Counted from the first letter of the stretch, positions 1 to 10,513 are shown. The stretch: DNA of 64,000 bases from Deinococcus sp. AJ005 (GCF_009017495.1 NZ_CP044990.1:453001-517000); one strand, 5' to 3'. Program-made: numbers and translations. The notes: generated by a model from the sequence alone, not told the origin.

Positions 1-461
1 ATGAAGTCGAGCGGCTTTTCAACGATGCGCCGGAAGCTGACTGGGCCGCTTTATACGCTTTGCATCAGCGCGGGCTGGCCGACGCGCCGCGCAATCCCAC
101 CACCACGCCCGAGCCTCTGACGCAGGCAGGGCTGCGCGAGACCATTGTGCGCGAGGAAACGGTGTTCGTGGTCCGCTGGCGCGGCGAGATCGTGGCCCTG
201 ACCCGCCTGACTCCGCAGGGGCCTGAAGTGGAGAGTGAGAATACCGTGACCCACCCGGACCACCGCTCACGCGGGCTGGCGACGCTGGTCAAGGCCCGCG
301 CACTGGCCTGGGCCGTGGGCGAGGGCTTTCTGAAGGCGGGCACGGGCGGCACGGTCCTGAACCTGCCGATGCTGCGCGTGAATACCCGGCTGGGCTACCG
401 CGTGGAGCGCATGTGGGTGACCTGGGAGCGTGAGCTGGTCCCGCGCTTCACCCCGGAATGA
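1..461 (+). CDS. GNAT-like acetyltransferase, C-terminal part (5' end outside window)
   Basis: The reading frame is open from the first bases, so this is the C-terminal part of a longer protein; the ATG at 60 is probably internal. The visible part contains a strand-rich segment (VFVVRWRGEIVALTRLT) followed by TVTHPDHRSRGLATLVKARALAWA, which matches the acetyl-CoA pyrophosphate-binding motif A of GNAT N-acetyltransferases (R/Q-x-x-G-x-G/A). A later LNLPMLRVNTRLGYRVERMW resembles the N-x-x-M-x-x-x-N-x-x-LGF/Y motif B. The substrate cannot be deduced. It is followed after about 80 bp by a diguanylate cyclase gene on the same strand. Confidence 0.75.
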   Translation, partial: EVERLFNDAPEADWAALYALHQRGLADAPRNPTTTPEPLTQAGLRETIVREETVFVVRWRGEIVALTRLTPQGPEVESENTVTHPDHRSRGLATLVKARALAWAVGEGFLKAGTGGTVLNLPMLRVNTRLGYRVERMWVTWERELVPRFTPE

Positions 462-543
462 CCCGGCTGGATGAGCGTTGGCCCAAGGCTGAGCCAGTAG
501 ATGTGCTAAATGTAGCAGCGGTCACCAAGACTGGTCTTCTAGA

Positions 544-1683
544 ATGGCCTGGATGCCGGAGAACGCCCTGCGCGAACGGATGCTGGAAGCCACCCGTCGC
601 CGGGGCTATCTGGTGCTGTGCGCGTGTTCGGTGGCGGTCCACTCGGCCATCGCCACGCGGGAATTGCCGCATGGCAACTGGCGGGCCGCGATGTTGGCCC
701 TGCTGAGTGCTGCGCTGCTGCCCGCCATCCTGAGTCGCCGGGTCTCGGCGCAGCGGCTGGATACGCTGGTGGTGTGGTGCGCGAACATCGGGGCCAGCTA
801 TTTCCTGTGGGACTTCTCCAGCCGTGGCCTGGGCCTGGGCGCGCGGGAGTCGCTGACAGTCCCCCTCTTTTTCGCGGTGTGGTTCGGGCTGCTGCCGCTG
901 AAACAGGCCGCCCTGCGCGGCGGGGTGATGTACCTGGTGCTGGCCGCACTGGTGCTGCGCCACTGGCCCACCGATCCGGTGCCGCTGCTGTATATCGGCT
1001 TTCTGCTGTTCCTGATCGGGCAGATGACCGTGGCCGGGCGGCAGATTCAGCAGGAACTGTCGCGCACCGCCCGTTACGCGGATCTGGCCCTGACCGATCC
1101 GCTGACCGGGCTGTTCAATCGCCGCTCGATGGAACGGCGGCTGGAGGACCACTACAGTCCGCAGGCCATTGCGTCTCAGCCCGTTGCCGTCACCCCGCCT
1201 GCCGCCGTGGAGGGGCCTGCGCCCATCGGAATCCTGCTGATCGACGTTGATCTGTTCAAGGCGGTCAACGACACCCACGGCCACGTGACCGGGGACCGGG
1301 TGCTGGTGGCCGTGGGACAGACGCTGCGGTCCTGCGCCCGGTCCGGCGATCTGGCGTTCCGCTGGGGCGGCGAGGAATTCGTGCTGCTGGTGGCTGCGGG
1401 TGAGCGGGCCGCGCTGGAGCAGATCTGCGGGCGCATTCACCGCGCGCTGGCCGAGCAGGACTGGCCGCAGGCCCTGCCCCGTGTCACGGTCAGCATCGGT
1501 GCGGCGCTGTCGGGCGAGGCGCAGGACGCGGCGGAACTACTGAAGCTGGTGGACCGCCGCCTGTACCGTGCCAAGGATGCGGGCCGCGCCCGGATGGTCA
1601 TGGATGAAGCGCAGGCCACCGATCTGTCTGATGAGAGCCGGGCCTTCAGCGCCGCGCCGCCAGAACTGGCTTCTTCCGGATAG
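544..1683 (+). CDS. Membrane-anchored GGDEF diguanylate cyclase
   Basis: A 379-residue protein predicted to make cyclic di-GMP from two GTP. The N-terminal half (about residues 20-165) is a run of hydrophobic helices with short loops, so it is an integral membrane sensor without a recognisable extracellular domain. The C-terminal half is a GGDEF domain: LTDPLTGLFNRR near residue 180, the metal-binding Asp in LIDVDLFKAVND, and an intact GGEEF active site at residues 275-279. RSGD at 266-269, five residues before the active site, is a complete inhibitory I-site (RxxD), so product feedback inhibition is expected. About 25 extra residues rich in Pro and Ala lie between the first GGDEF helix and the first strand. 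The start lacks a good ribosome binding site. Confidence 0.93.
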   Translation: MAWMPENALRERMLEATRRRGYLVLCACSVAVHSAIATRELPHGNWRAAMLALLSAALLPAILSRRVSAQRLDTLVVWCANIGASYFLWDFSSRGLGLGARESLTVPLFFAVWFGLLPLKQAALRGGVMYLVLAALVLRHWPTDPVPLLYIGFLLFLIGQMTVAGRQIQQELSRTARYADLALTDPLTGLFNRRSMERRLEDHYSPQAIASQPVAVTPPAAVEGPAPIGILLIDVDLFKAVNDTHGHVTGDRVLVAVGQTLRSCARSGDLAFRWGGEEFVLLVAAGERAALEQICGRIHRALAEQDWPQALPRVTVSIGAALSGEAQDAAELLKLVDRRLYRAKDAGRARMVMDEAQATDLSDESRAFSAAPPELASSG

Positions 1684-1861
1684 CGGGGCTATTGAATGGC
1701 TGCAACGCTATGGCTGCGGGGACGCCTCTGTGTGGAGACAGTGGGGACAATTGAGCCTGTCGGCGTGGCCTAGACTACGCCTGTCTCTGGCAGACGGCTC
1801 CCCTCTCCGCGCTGGTTTTCCGCTGGCCGCTGCCGCCACACCTTCACCAAGGAGTTGTCCC

Positions 1862-2374
1862 ATGTCCCTCCCCACCTCCCGCCGGATGTTGCTCGGCGCT
1901 GTCCTGATGACGGTCCTTGGGTTGCCTGCGCTGGCCCAGCACACGGACCACGCCATGCCCATGCCTGCCGCCACAGCCCAGAAGACGGCCCAGAAGTCCA
2001 CTGGCACGCTGCCCATCAAGTCCATGAACGCCACCGTGGTGGCCGTGCCGCCGATCATCACGGAAACCAGCGTCTTCGGCACGCTGATGAACACGGGCAA
2101 GACGCCGATCGTCATCAGCGGCGTGAGTTCCACCGTCGCCGGTCACGGCATGTTGATGGTCACCAGGAAATCTGTGGGCGGAATGCAGGGCATGAGCATG
2201 ACCAAGACCCTGACCATTCCCGCCGGGGGAAAGCTGGTTCTGAGCGACACGGGCGATCACCTGATGCTGATGAAGCTCAAGCGCCCGCTGAAGGTTGGCG
2301 AAACGCTGACCCTGACTCTGAGTGCCACCGATGGACGGACCTTCGCCCTCAAGGCCACCGTCAGGAAGCCCTGA
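1862..2374 (+). CDS. Periplasmic copper chaperone, PCu(A)C family
   Basis: A 170-residue secreted protein. The start at 1862 is chosen because AAGGAG lies about 9 nt upstream and because it yields a signal peptide (RRMLLGAVLMTVLGLPALAQ). The mature N-terminus is His/Met-rich (HTDHAMPMP). The domain then carries GHGMLMV, MQGMSM and DHLMLM, the spaced His and Met ligands of PCu(A)C proteins, which hold Cu(I) outside the membrane and pass it to cytochrome oxidase. The next two genes on the same strand encode SCO1 and a CtaG-like protein, so the three form a copper-delivery and oxidase-assembly operon; the gap to the SCO1 gene is only 4 nt. Confidence 0.9.
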   Translation: MSLPTSRRMLLGAVLMTVLGLPALAQHTDHAMPMPAATAQKTAQKSTGTLPIKSMNATVVAVPPIITETSVFGTLMNTGKTPIVISGVSSTVAGHGMLMVTRKSVGGMQGMSMTKTLTIPAGGKLVLSDTGDHLMLMKLKRPLKVGETLTLTLSATDGRTFALKATVRKP

Positions 2375-2378
2375 GCGT

Positions 2379-3044
<666 letters not shown>

Positions 3045-3054
3045 GGACTACAAC

Positions 3055-3888
3055 ATGAGCGCCCCCGTCACGGTTCCTGGCTCCATCAACCTCGATCCCA
3101 CGCTGGCCGATCTGCTGATCCCGGCCCCCGATCTGCTGTTCCTGATTCCCACGCTGCTGGTGGCCGGATACTACGTGTGGCGCTTCATCGTGTCGCGCCG
3201 CAGCGCCGAGGGCCGTGCCCGCTGGCCGGTGTGGCGGGCCGTGCTGTTCGCGCTGGGCATGGTGCTGCTGCTGATGACCACGCAGAGCCGCGCCGCCACC
3301 CTGACCGGCAGCAGCATGGCGCTGTACATGGGCCGCCTGATGCTGCTGGCCGAGATCGTGCCGCCGCTGCTGGTGCTGGGTATTCCGCGCGGAATCAGGA
3401 TCAACCCGCGCGGCGCGGCAGCCCGCGTGCTGGGCGTGCTGCTCGATCCGTGGGTGGCGCTGGCGGTGTGGGCCGCCGTGATCATCTTCTGGAACGTGCC
3501 TGCCGGGTTTAACGCCAGCGTGGTCACCAATACCGCCGCCGCGCTGCTGCCCGCGCTGTATCTGCTGAGCAGCCTGCTGGTCTGGAGCGTCATTCTGCGC
3601 CCGCTGCCGAACGTGCAGCCCGCCGGAATGGGATCGCGCGGGGGTTTCGGCCTGCTGGCGGCGCTGCCCATGATGAGTGTGGCCTCGGTGTGGCTGTACG
3701 CGCCGAACGTGCTGTACACGCCCTACGTGAACGCGCTGTGCCTGTGGAACCTCTCGCCGCTGCAAAATCAGCAGCTCTCGGGCTGGATCATGATGCTGGC
3801 CGGGATTCCGGCGCTGGCACTGGCGTTTATCCAGTTGTTCCAGTGGCTGGTGCAACTGACCGGGGGCGACGAGCCGACGCCGAGCTGA
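3055..3888 (+). CDS. CtaG-like cytochrome c oxidase assembly membrane protein
   Basis: A 277-residue polytopic membrane protein with about seven hydrophobic segments and few charged loops. The pattern (short N-terminus, repeated LLVLGIPRG- and NLSPLQNQQLSGWIMML-like conserved loops) fits the bacterial CtaG/caa3-type oxidase assembly family (DUF1404-like), which is distinct from the Cox11 protein also called CtaG. It sits 10 nt after the SCO1 gene with GAGGACT as a plausible ribosome binding site, and its position in the copper operon supports the assignment. The exact role of the family is not well defined. Confidence 0.85.
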   Translation: MSAPVTVPGSINLDPTLADLLIPAPDLLFLIPTLLVAGYYVWRFIVSRRSAEGRARWPVWRAVLFALGMVLLLMTTQSRAATLTGSSMALYMGRLMLLAEIVPPLLVLGIPRGIRINPRGAAARVLGVLLDPWVALAVWAAVIIFWNVPAGFNASVVTNTAAALLPALYLLSSLLVWSVILRPLPNVQPAGMGSRGGFGLLAALPMMSVASVWLYAPNVLYTPYVNALCLWNLSPLQNQQLSGWIMMLAGIPALALAFIQLFQWLVQLTGGDEPTPS

Positions 3889-4208
3889 GTGTGTTCCCTT
3901 TCCCGCCCCATCCTGTGCCCGGTGGAACGGCGACTGGCTGGGGCTTTTTATGTGGCGCACTGTGGGGCCAGCTCACCGCTGAAGGTGACGGCGATTCAGG
4001 TTCCAGTGTGGCAAGTGCTGAAGCAGGATGGGGCCGAATATTGATTGGCCATCCGCCGTTTGCGAGAACGTGAGCCGGGGCCGGGGCAACCGCTGCGCGA
4101 GCGTGGATAATACTTCTCTAGGCGGGGGGGACACCCGGCAGCGTGCCGATGCCCTACGCTAGACACCATGCACTGCACACGCCATGAAGTGCGTCCCGTG
4201 AGGCGCAT
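3889..4208. other. Intergenic region before carA
   Basis: About 320 nt without a convincing gene. The left end holds the probable operon terminator. The right half holds GATAAT at 4106-4111, preceded by TG at 4104-4105, which may be a -10 element for carA, but no matching -35 hexamer is evident. A run of seven G residues follows. No riboswitch or PyrR-type hairpin could be recognised. Confidence 0.5.
3905..3949 (+). terminator. Probable terminator of the copper-delivery operon
   Basis: GCCCCA at 3905-3910 pairs with TGGGGC at 3939-3944, followed at once by TTTTT. The loop is long (28 nt) and contains further GC-rich pairing, so the hairpin is plausible but not ideal. It lies 17 nt after the CtaG-like stop codon. 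Confidence 0.55.
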
Positions 4209-4210
4209 AT

Positions 4211-4235
4211 GGAGGGCCAAGATGGTCAACACAGC

Positions 4236-4239
<4 letters not shown>
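4211..4239 (+). promoter_or_regulatory. Ribosome binding site and five-codon leader frame overlapping carA start
   Basis: GGAGGG at 4211-4216 is followed 5 nt later by ATG at 4222. This frame encodes only M-V-N-T-A and stops at TGA 4237-4239, overlapping the carA ATG at 4236 in an ATGA arrangement. The same binding site is about 19 nt from the carA ATG, which is too far for direct initiation. Translational coupling through the mini-frame is therefore likely if 4236 is the true start. Confidence 0.45.
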
Positions 4240-5420
<1,181 letters not shown>

Positions 5421-5470
5421 GCCGCCTTCAGGTTTTCCAAAGCCCCAACCTGTCTCTTCTTACCGTCCAT

Positions 5471-5496
5471 GCCGCAGCCTTGCATAAGACTGCGGC
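5471..5496 (+). promoter_or_regulatory. Hairpin directly abutting the photolyase GTG start
   Basis: GCCGCAG at 5471-5477 pairs perfectly with CTGCGGC at 5490-5496 across a 12-nt loop. The next base begins the GTG codon used as start of the photolyase-glycosylase frame. There is no T-run, so it is not a classical terminator for carA. It could hinder initiation, or it may mean that the annotated start is wrong. Confidence 0.4.
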
Positions 5497-7809
5497 GTGC
5501 CTGTTTCTGCACAATTCAGCGTCGCAGACTCCCGCCCCGTTCAACTCGTCTGGTTCAAAAAGGACCTGCGTGTGGCGGACCATCTGCCGTTGCGTGAGGC
5601 GGCGGCGCGCGGCCCCGTCCTGCCGCTGTTTATCTACGAGTCGGAACAGCTTGGGCACGAGGAATTTACTGGACAGCATCTGACCTACCTGAATGACTGC
5701 CTGCGCGAATTGGACGGCAATTTGCGTAGGCTGGGCACGCCGCTGGTGGTGCGGCAGGGTGAGGTGGTGGAAGTGCTGGAGAAGCTGAGCCGCGAGCTTC
5801 CGCTCGGCGGCGTGTGGGCGCATCAGGAAACGGGGAACGGCGTGTCCTTCGCGCGGGACAGACGGGTCAGGGCCTGGGCGCGGGCGCGTGGGCTGCCGCT
5901 GACCGAACTGGCGCAAAACGGTGTGGTGCGCGGCATGAAAAACCGTGACGGCTGGGCCGATGCCTGGGAAGAACGCCTGGGAACGCCGCCCCTACCCGCG
6001 CCGGAAAAGTTGTGTGGAACGTCCATTTCACCCCGCCGGATCATGTCTCACGCTGAACTCGGTGTGGAGCCGGACCACAAAATCATCCCCCCTGGCGGCG
6101 AATCGGTGGGCTGCGCCACCCTGGATTCCTTCCTGGCCGTGCGCGGCGTGAACTACATGCGCGAGATGAGCAGTCCCCTGAGCGCGGAGGAAAGCTGCTC
6201 GCGCCTAAGCGGGCCGCTGGCGTATGGCACCGTTTCGCTCAGAACCGTCGTAAGCGCCACCCGGCAACGTCTCGCCGCCGTGCGCGGCGACACCTGGGCC
6301 GATCCGCGCTGGGTGCGTTCGCTCCGAAGCTATGAAAGTCGGCTGCACTGGCACTGCCACTTCATGCAGCGCCTGGAGTCTGAACCAGGGATGGAGTTTC
6401 GCAACCTCAACCGGGCGCTGGACGGATTGCGCGAGGACGAGTGGAACCCGGAGTTCTATGACCGCTGGGCGCACGGGCAGACCGGTTACCCGCTGATAGA
6501 CGCCTGTGTCCGGATGCTGCGGCAGACCGGCTGGCTCAATTTCCGAATGCGGGCCATGCTCGTTTCCTTTGCCAGTCAGCACCTGTGGCTGCACTGGCGG
6601 CAGCCGGGGCTGTTTCTGGCGCGGCAGTGGCTGGACAACGAACCCGGCATCCACTGGTCCCAGATGCAGATGCAGAGCAGCACGGTGGGCATCAACCGCG
6701 TCCGCATCTACAGTCCTACCCGGCAAGCGCGCGAGCAGGACCCGGACGGCATTTTCATTCGCCGCTGGGTGCCGGAGCTGGCGGACATGCCAGGGGATTT
6801 TCTACATGCGCCCTGGGAGTGGAGCGGGGCCGCCCGGCTGAATTATCCGCCCCCTATCGTGGATGAGAACAAAGCTGGGCGGCTGGCCCGCGCCCGGATT
6901 GCCGCCGCCCGCGCCTCGCCGGAGTTTGAGCTGGAATCCCGGCGCATCTATCTCAAACACGGCAGCCGCAAGAAAGCCGCCATTCGCGCCGAGAGAGTGG
7001 CCAAAGGTCTGCCCGCCAAACCTCTCAAAAAGACGCCCACCAAACCGCCCACCCCCAGGAGAAAACCCATGAGCGATCAACCAGACCTGTTCGGCAACGC
7101 GCCCGACGCCGCCAAACCCATCATTCCCGCCGGACTGCCAGAGTCGTGGAAGGAGGCGCTGGCCGGGGAATTCGCTGCGTCATACTTCCACGAACTCAAG
7201 GATTTTCTGGTGGAGGAACGCGCCGCGCAGACCATCTACCCGCCTGCCGCCGACGTGTTCAACGCGCTGCGGTTCACGCCGCTGGACAACGTCAAGGTCT
7301 TCATTCTGGGGCAGGACCCGTACCACGGCCCCAATCAGGCGCACGGCCTGAGCTTCAGCGTGCGGCCCGGTGTGCGCGTTCCCCCCAGTCTCCAGAACAT
7401 CTACAAGGAATTGCAGACCGACATTCCCAGCTTCACGCCGCCGCGTCACGGCTACCTGCGGGCCTGGGCCGAGCAGGGCGTGCTGATGCTGAATGCTGTG
7501 CTGACCGTGCGGGCGGGGCAGGCCAACAGCCACGCCAACAAGGGCTGGGAGAGCTTTACGGATGCGGTGATCAAGGCCGTGAATGCCAAGGAGGAGCGCG
7601 TAGTCTTCGTGCTGTGGGGCGCATATGCCCGCAAGAAGGCCAAGCTGATCACCAATCCCAACCATGTGATCGTGGAATCTGCCCATCCCAGCCCGCTGAG
7701 CGTGACCAAATTCATGGGAACCAGACCTTTCAGCAAGGTGAACGCCGCGCTAGAAGAAGCCGGGGAAACGCCGATTGACTGGCAGTTGCCGATGCAGGCG
7801 CAGGAGTGA
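5497..7809 (+). CDS. Photolyase/cryptochrome fused in frame to uracil-DNA glycosylase (ung internal start at 7069)
   Basis: One uninterrupted 770-codon frame holds two DNA-repair enzymes. Residues 1 to about 490 are a photolyase/cryptochrome: the N-terminal antenna fold (VWFKKDLRVADHLPLREAA), then the FAD-binding helical domain (GQTGYPLIDACVRMLRQTGWLNFRMRAM...WSQMQMQSSTVG). Residues about 490-530 are a Lys/Pro-rich linker. Residues 525-770 are a complete family 1 uracil-DNA glycosylase with GQDPYHG (catalytic Asp607, Asp83 of the glycosylase alone) and the HPSPLS minor-groove loop. AGGAG and an ATG at 7069 just before the glycosylase allow separate ung translation, so the locus may make a fusion, free Ung, or both. 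The GTG start at 5497 has no clear ribosome binding site and abuts a 7-bp hairpin. The photolyase class (CPD, 6-4 or photoreceptor) is not resolved. Confidence 0.85.
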   Translation: MPVSAQFSVADSRPVQLVWFKKDLRVADHLPLREAAARGPVLPLFIYESEQLGHEEFTGQHLTYLNDCLRELDGNLRRLGTPLVVRQGEVVEVLEKLSRELPLGGVWAHQETGNGVSFARDRRVRAWARARGLPLTELAQNGVVRGMKNRDGWADAWEERLGTPPLPAPEKLCGTSISPRRIMSHAELGVEPDHKIIPPGGESVGCATLDSFLAVRGVNYMREMSSPLSAEESCSRLSGPLAYGTVSLRTVVSATRQRLAAVRGDTWADPRWVRSLRSYESRLHWHCHFMQRLESEPGMEFRNLNRALDGLREDEWNPEFYDRWAHGQTGYPLIDACVRMLRQTGWLNFRMRAMLVSFASQHLWLHWRQPGLFLARQWLDNEPGIHWSQMQMQSSTVGINRVRIYSPTRQAREQDPDGIFIRRWVPELADMPGDFLHAPWEWSGAARLNYPPPIVDENKAGRLARARIAAARASPEFELESRRIYLKHGSRKKAAIRAERVAKGLPAKPLKKTPTKPPTPRRKPMSDQPDLFGNAPDAAKPIIPAGLPESWKEALAGEFAASYFHELKDFLVEERAAQTIYPPAADVFNALRFTPLDNVKVFILGQDPYHGPNQAHGLSFSVRPGVRVPPSLQNIYKELQTDIPSFTPPRHGYLRAWAEQGVLMLNAVLTVRAGQANSHANKGWESFTDAVIKAVNAKEERVVFVLWGAYARKKAKLITNPNHVIVESAHPSPLSVTKFMGTRPFSKVNAALEEAGETPIDWQLPMQAQE
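7069..7809 (+). CDS. ung: Uracil-DNA glycosylase, internal translation unit within the fusion frame
   Basis: A 246-residue family 1 glycosylase that excises uracil from DNA as the first step of base excision repair. It has the water-activating loop GQDPYHG with Asp83, the uracil-recognition segment VLWGAYARKKA, and HPSPLS near the C-terminus. The ATG at 7069 is preceded by AGGAG with 7-8 nt spacing, and the protein starting there (MSDQPDLFGNAP...) has the usual length for Ung. This supports independent translation even though no stop codon separates it from the upstream photolyase frame. Topoisomerase IB lies downstream, as it does near ung in D. radiodurans (from memory). Confidence 0.85.
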   Translation: MSDQPDLFGNAPDAAKPIIPAGLPESWKEALAGEFAASYFHELKDFLVEERAAQTIYPPAADVFNALRFTPLDNVKVFILGQDPYHGPNQAHGLSFSVRPGVRVPPSLQNIYKELQTDIPSFTPPRHGYLRAWAEQGVLMLNAVLTVRAGQANSHANKGWESFTDAVIKAVNAKEERVVFVLWGAYARKKAKLITNPNHVIVESAHPSPLSVTKFMGTRPFSKVNAALEEAGETPIDWQLPMQAQE

Positions 7810-7817
7810 GCGTTTAA

Positions 7818-8354
7818 ATGCGGAACAACGATCAGCGCGAACATTATCTCACCGCACTTAAAAATGGCAAAGTTGGCATTTTTAGACAGGAGACATCGCT
7901 GGAGGCATTGCGTGCAGCGTTGCCTGAAATGGAATCAGGACACACAGAGGGATTCTTTTATTTACCCGGTTTTGAAATCTGGTTCGCTGACAGTCTGAGG
8001 CGTGTGATCTTTGATCTTGAGGACATCAAATCGAACGCTGCCAGCCTAAAAGTTCTGGGCAAAATCCAAGCCGTCTTGGTACGTTCAATTGCCCATTTAA
8101 CCATTGACGAGCTTGCAACAGAAATGATCGAGAAGGGAATAGATTTCATCAGGCTTTCGGGTAAGGAAGAGCTTGTTGCCTTATCTCGTTTTAAGTCTCC
8201 CGCCAACATTTTCATTCAAGGAAAGGCCAACGAATTGCATCATCTCATTCTTGAATTTGATAATCGCTTCTCTTGTATTGCGCCATTCAAGAAAATTGAA
8301 GTCATTGATGGACTAACGAATGGGGTAAATGTGAAGTTTCGGGGGAGTGAATAA
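7818..8354 (+). CDS. Hypothetical protein, AT-rich
   Basis: A 178-residue soluble protein I do not recognise. It is distinctly richer in A and T, with codon use unlike its neighbours (many AAA, ATT, TTT, TTA), suggesting recent acquisition. The sequence has a mixed alpha/beta look with no transmembrane segment, Cys pair or obvious catalytic motif; [25 protein letters not shown] and a [17 protein letters not shown] tail stand out. The overall look recalls small immunity-type proteins, but that is only an impression. It sits 8 nt after the ung stop and ends in TAATG, sharing one base with the topoisomerase start, so it is inserted into, or translated within, the repair-gene operon. Confidence 0.7.
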   Translation: MRNNDQREHYLTALKNGKVGIFRQETSLEALRAALPEMESGHTEGFFYLPGFEIWFADSLRRVIFDLEDIKSNAASLKVLGKIQAVLVRSIAHLTIDELATEMIEKGIDFIRLSGKEELVALSRFKSPANIFIQGKANELHHLILEFDNRFSCIAPFKKIEVIDGLTNGVNVKFRGSE

Positions 8355-9391
8355 TGCCGGGCCGCACCGAAATCTTGCAGGAGGAATACCTGCGCCGCGA
8401 GGGCAACGATCCGAAGAAATTCAAATACTTCTGGCCGGACGGCACGAGTTACAAGGACGAAGACGGCATCTCCCGTATCGCCAGTCTGGCCGTGCCACCC
8501 GCGTACACTGACGTCTTTGTCTCGCCCGATGCGGATGCCGAGTTACAGGCATTTGGCCGCGACGCCGCCGGACGTCTCCAGTACCGCTATCACCCTGATT
8601 TCGTGCAGGCCGGGGCACTGAAGAAATGGCAGCGGCTGACGCGCTTTGCCACTGCTTTACCGACACTGCGCGAGGTCACCACCTCCGATCTGCGTCTTCA
8701 GGGACTGCCGCCGCGCAAGGTGATGGCCCTGATGACCCGGCTGCTGCACGTCGCGCATTTCCGGGTGGGCAGTGACGCCTACGCCAAGCTGCACAAAACG
8801 TATGGCCTCAGCACGCTGCGCCAGCGGCATGTCACGCTGGAGGGCAACCTGATCACCTTCAACTTCCGGGGCAAGCACGGCATCACGCAGAACAAGGCCA
8901 CGCGCAACCCCACGCTGGCGGGCAACATCGGCAAGCTGCTGGAACTGCCCGGCCCGTGGCTGTTTCAGACGGTGGGTGATGATGGCCGCCGCCGCGTTCA
9001 CGCCCCGGAACTGAACCATTATCTGAAGGAGGTGATCGGCCCCTTTACCGCCAAGGATTTCCGCACCTGGGGCGGCACGCTGCTGGCCGCCGAATATCTG
9101 GCCGAGGCCGGGGTGGCGGGAACCGAGCGCGAGACCCGTAAGGTGCTGGTGGACTGTGTCAAGCATGTGGCCGAGGACCTGGGCAACACGCCCGCCGTGA
9201 CGCGTGGCAGTTATATCTGCCCTGTCATTTTTGACCGCTATCTGGAGGGCAAGGTGCTGGACGACTACGAACCTCGCGCCGGACGCCTGCCCGCCGAACT
9301 GGAGGGCTTGAGCCGCAGCGAGGCGGCCTTAAAGCGGCTGCTGGAGAGTGAGAAGGTGTTGAAGGTGGGGCGGGGGAAAAGAGCGGCTTAG
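8354..9391 (+). CDS. DNA topoisomerase IB (poxvirus-like)
   Basis: A 345-residue type IB topoisomerase that relaxes supercoils through a 3'-phosphotyrosyl intermediate. The N-terminal DNA-binding domain includes [36 protein letters not shown] and the region around QYRYHPDF. The catalytic domain shows the Arg in [10 protein letters not shown], the Lys in FRGKHGI, the second Arg in KDFRTWGGT, and the nucleophile Tyr287 in [13 protein letters not shown]. The length matches the short bacterial/poxviral type; D. radiodurans has such an enzyme (DR0690) next to ung. The start codon overlaps the stop of the AT-rich gene upstream by one base. Confidence 0.95.
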   Translation: MPGRTEILQEEYLRREGNDPKKFKYFWPDGTSYKDEDGISRIASLAVPPAYTDVFVSPDADAELQAFGRDAAGRLQYRYHPDFVQAGALKKWQRLTRFATALPTLREVTTSDLRLQGLPPRKVMALMTRLLHVAHFRVGSDAYAKLHKTYGLSTLRQRHVTLEGNLITFNFRGKHGITQNKATRNPTLAGNIGKLLELPGPWLFQTVGDDGRRRVHAPELNHYLKEVIGPFTAKDFRTWGGTLLAAEYLAEAGVAGTERETRKVLVDCVKHVAEDLGNTPAVTRGSYICPVIFDRYLEGKVLDDYEPRAGRLPAELEGLSRSEAALKRLLESEKVLKVGRGKRAA

Positions 9392-9400
9392 CGCCCAGAC

Positions 9401-10513
9401 TTACAGCTTCAGCAAATCGCGCCCCACTTCCTTCAGACTCTGTTTCCCACTCAGGGCCAGGGCCAGCCTCACTTCACCCTTCAGCAGCTCCAGTACGCGG
9501 CGCACGCCTTCCTCGCCCCCTGCCGCCAGACCCCACAGTGCGGGGCGACCCAGAAAGACGGCCCGCGCGCCCAGGGCCAGCGCCTTGAGAACATCCGTGC
9601 CGCGCGAAATGCCGCCGTCCAGATAGATTTCCATGCGGCCCGCCACCGCGTCGGTGATTTCGGGCAGGGCGGCAATGGCGCTGATGGCGGTGTCCAGTTG
9701 CCGCCCGCCGTGGTTGCTGACCCAGATGTGGCAGCCGTGCTGCACGGCCAGTTCGGCGTCCTCGGCAGTCAGGATGCCCTTGAGGACAACGGGTAGCCCG
9801 CTCAGGGATTTCAGCCAGTCCAGATCGCGCCAGCTCAGGCTGGGGTCCACCAGTCCCTGGAAGTGCCGGACCAGCTGGGAGCCGCTGTGCGTTTCCAGCC
9901 CGGCCAGTGCCTCGCGTGACCCGGCGTTCGGCACTTCCAGGTGTGGCGGCAGGTTAAAACGGTGGCGTTCATTGGCCTCGCGGCGGCCCACGAAGGGCGT
10001 GTCCACCGTCAGCACCAGCGCCCGTGCCCCGGCAGCCTCGGCCCGGCGCACGAGGCCCGCCGAGACCTCGCGGTCCCGGTACAGATAAAGCTGGAACCAC
10101 AGCCGCCCCGCTGCCGCCCGCGCCACGTCTTCAATCGGGGTGTTGGAAAAGGTGCTGAGGGTCATCACGCTGCCCAGTCCAGCGGCGGCCCGCGCCGTTG
10201 CCAGCTCTGCATCTGGGTGGGCCAGTCCGTGAAAGGCGCTGGGGGCGATGCCCACCGGAAAGTCCAGCGGCAGGCCCAGCACCGATGTTGTCGTCTGCAC
10301 CTCCGAAACGTCCACCAGCATGCGCGGACGCAGACGGATGCGTGCAAAATCCTCGTGGTTGGCGCGGTGAGTGTGTCCGTCATTTGCGCCGCTGGCGTAG
10401 TAGTCTAGGGCGTTCTGATCCAGCCGGGCGCGGCCCAGCGCCTCGATCTCGCTCAGGTTGACAGCCTGTGCGAGCGCTTCCAGATGTATCTCTGTCGGTG
10501 GAATGGTGGTCAT
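9401..10513 (-). CDS. FMN-dependent alpha-hydroxy acid oxidase/dehydrogenase
   Basis: A 370-residue TIM-barrel flavoprotein of the glycolate oxidase/lactate oxidase/lactate dehydrogenase (LldD) family, oxidising a 2-hydroxy acid to the 2-oxo acid. Visible family blocks are LDYYASGANDGHTHRANHEDF near the N-terminus, PVGIAPSAFHGLAHPDAELATARAA, the FMN-binding Lys in LPVVLKGILTAEDAE, the catalytic His in WVSNHGGRQLD, and LDGGISRGTDVLKALALGA at the C-terminus. The ATG at 10513 (MTTIPPTEIH) is preferred to a start 90 nt upstream because it gives the usual family length. The acid substrate cannot be told from sequence. It converges with topoisomerase IB, with only 9 nt between the stops. Confidence 0.9.
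   Translation of the reverse strand: MTTIPPTEIHLEALAQAVNLSEIEALGRARLDQNALDYYASGANDGHTHRANHEDFARIRLRPRMLVDVSEVQTTTSVLGLPLDFPVGIAPSAFHGLAHPDAELATARAAAGLGSVMTLSTFSNTPIEDVARAAAGRLWFQLYLYRDREVSAGLVRRAEAAGARALVLTVDTPFVGRREANERHRFNLPPHLEVPNAGSREALAGLETHSGSQLVRHFQGLVDPSLSWRDLDWLKSLSGLPVVLKGILTAEDAELAVQHGCHIWVSNHGGRQLDTAISAIAALPEITDAVAGRMEIYLDGGISRGTDVLKALALGARAVFLGRPALWGLAAGGEEGVRRVLELLKGEVRLALALSGKQSLKEVGRDLLKL

Noticed and set aside
448..1440. Long minus-strand frame of 330 codons opposite the diguanylate cyclase
   Set aside because: Rich in Gln, His and Arg with no family resemblance; it is the antisense shadow of a clear GGDEF gene.
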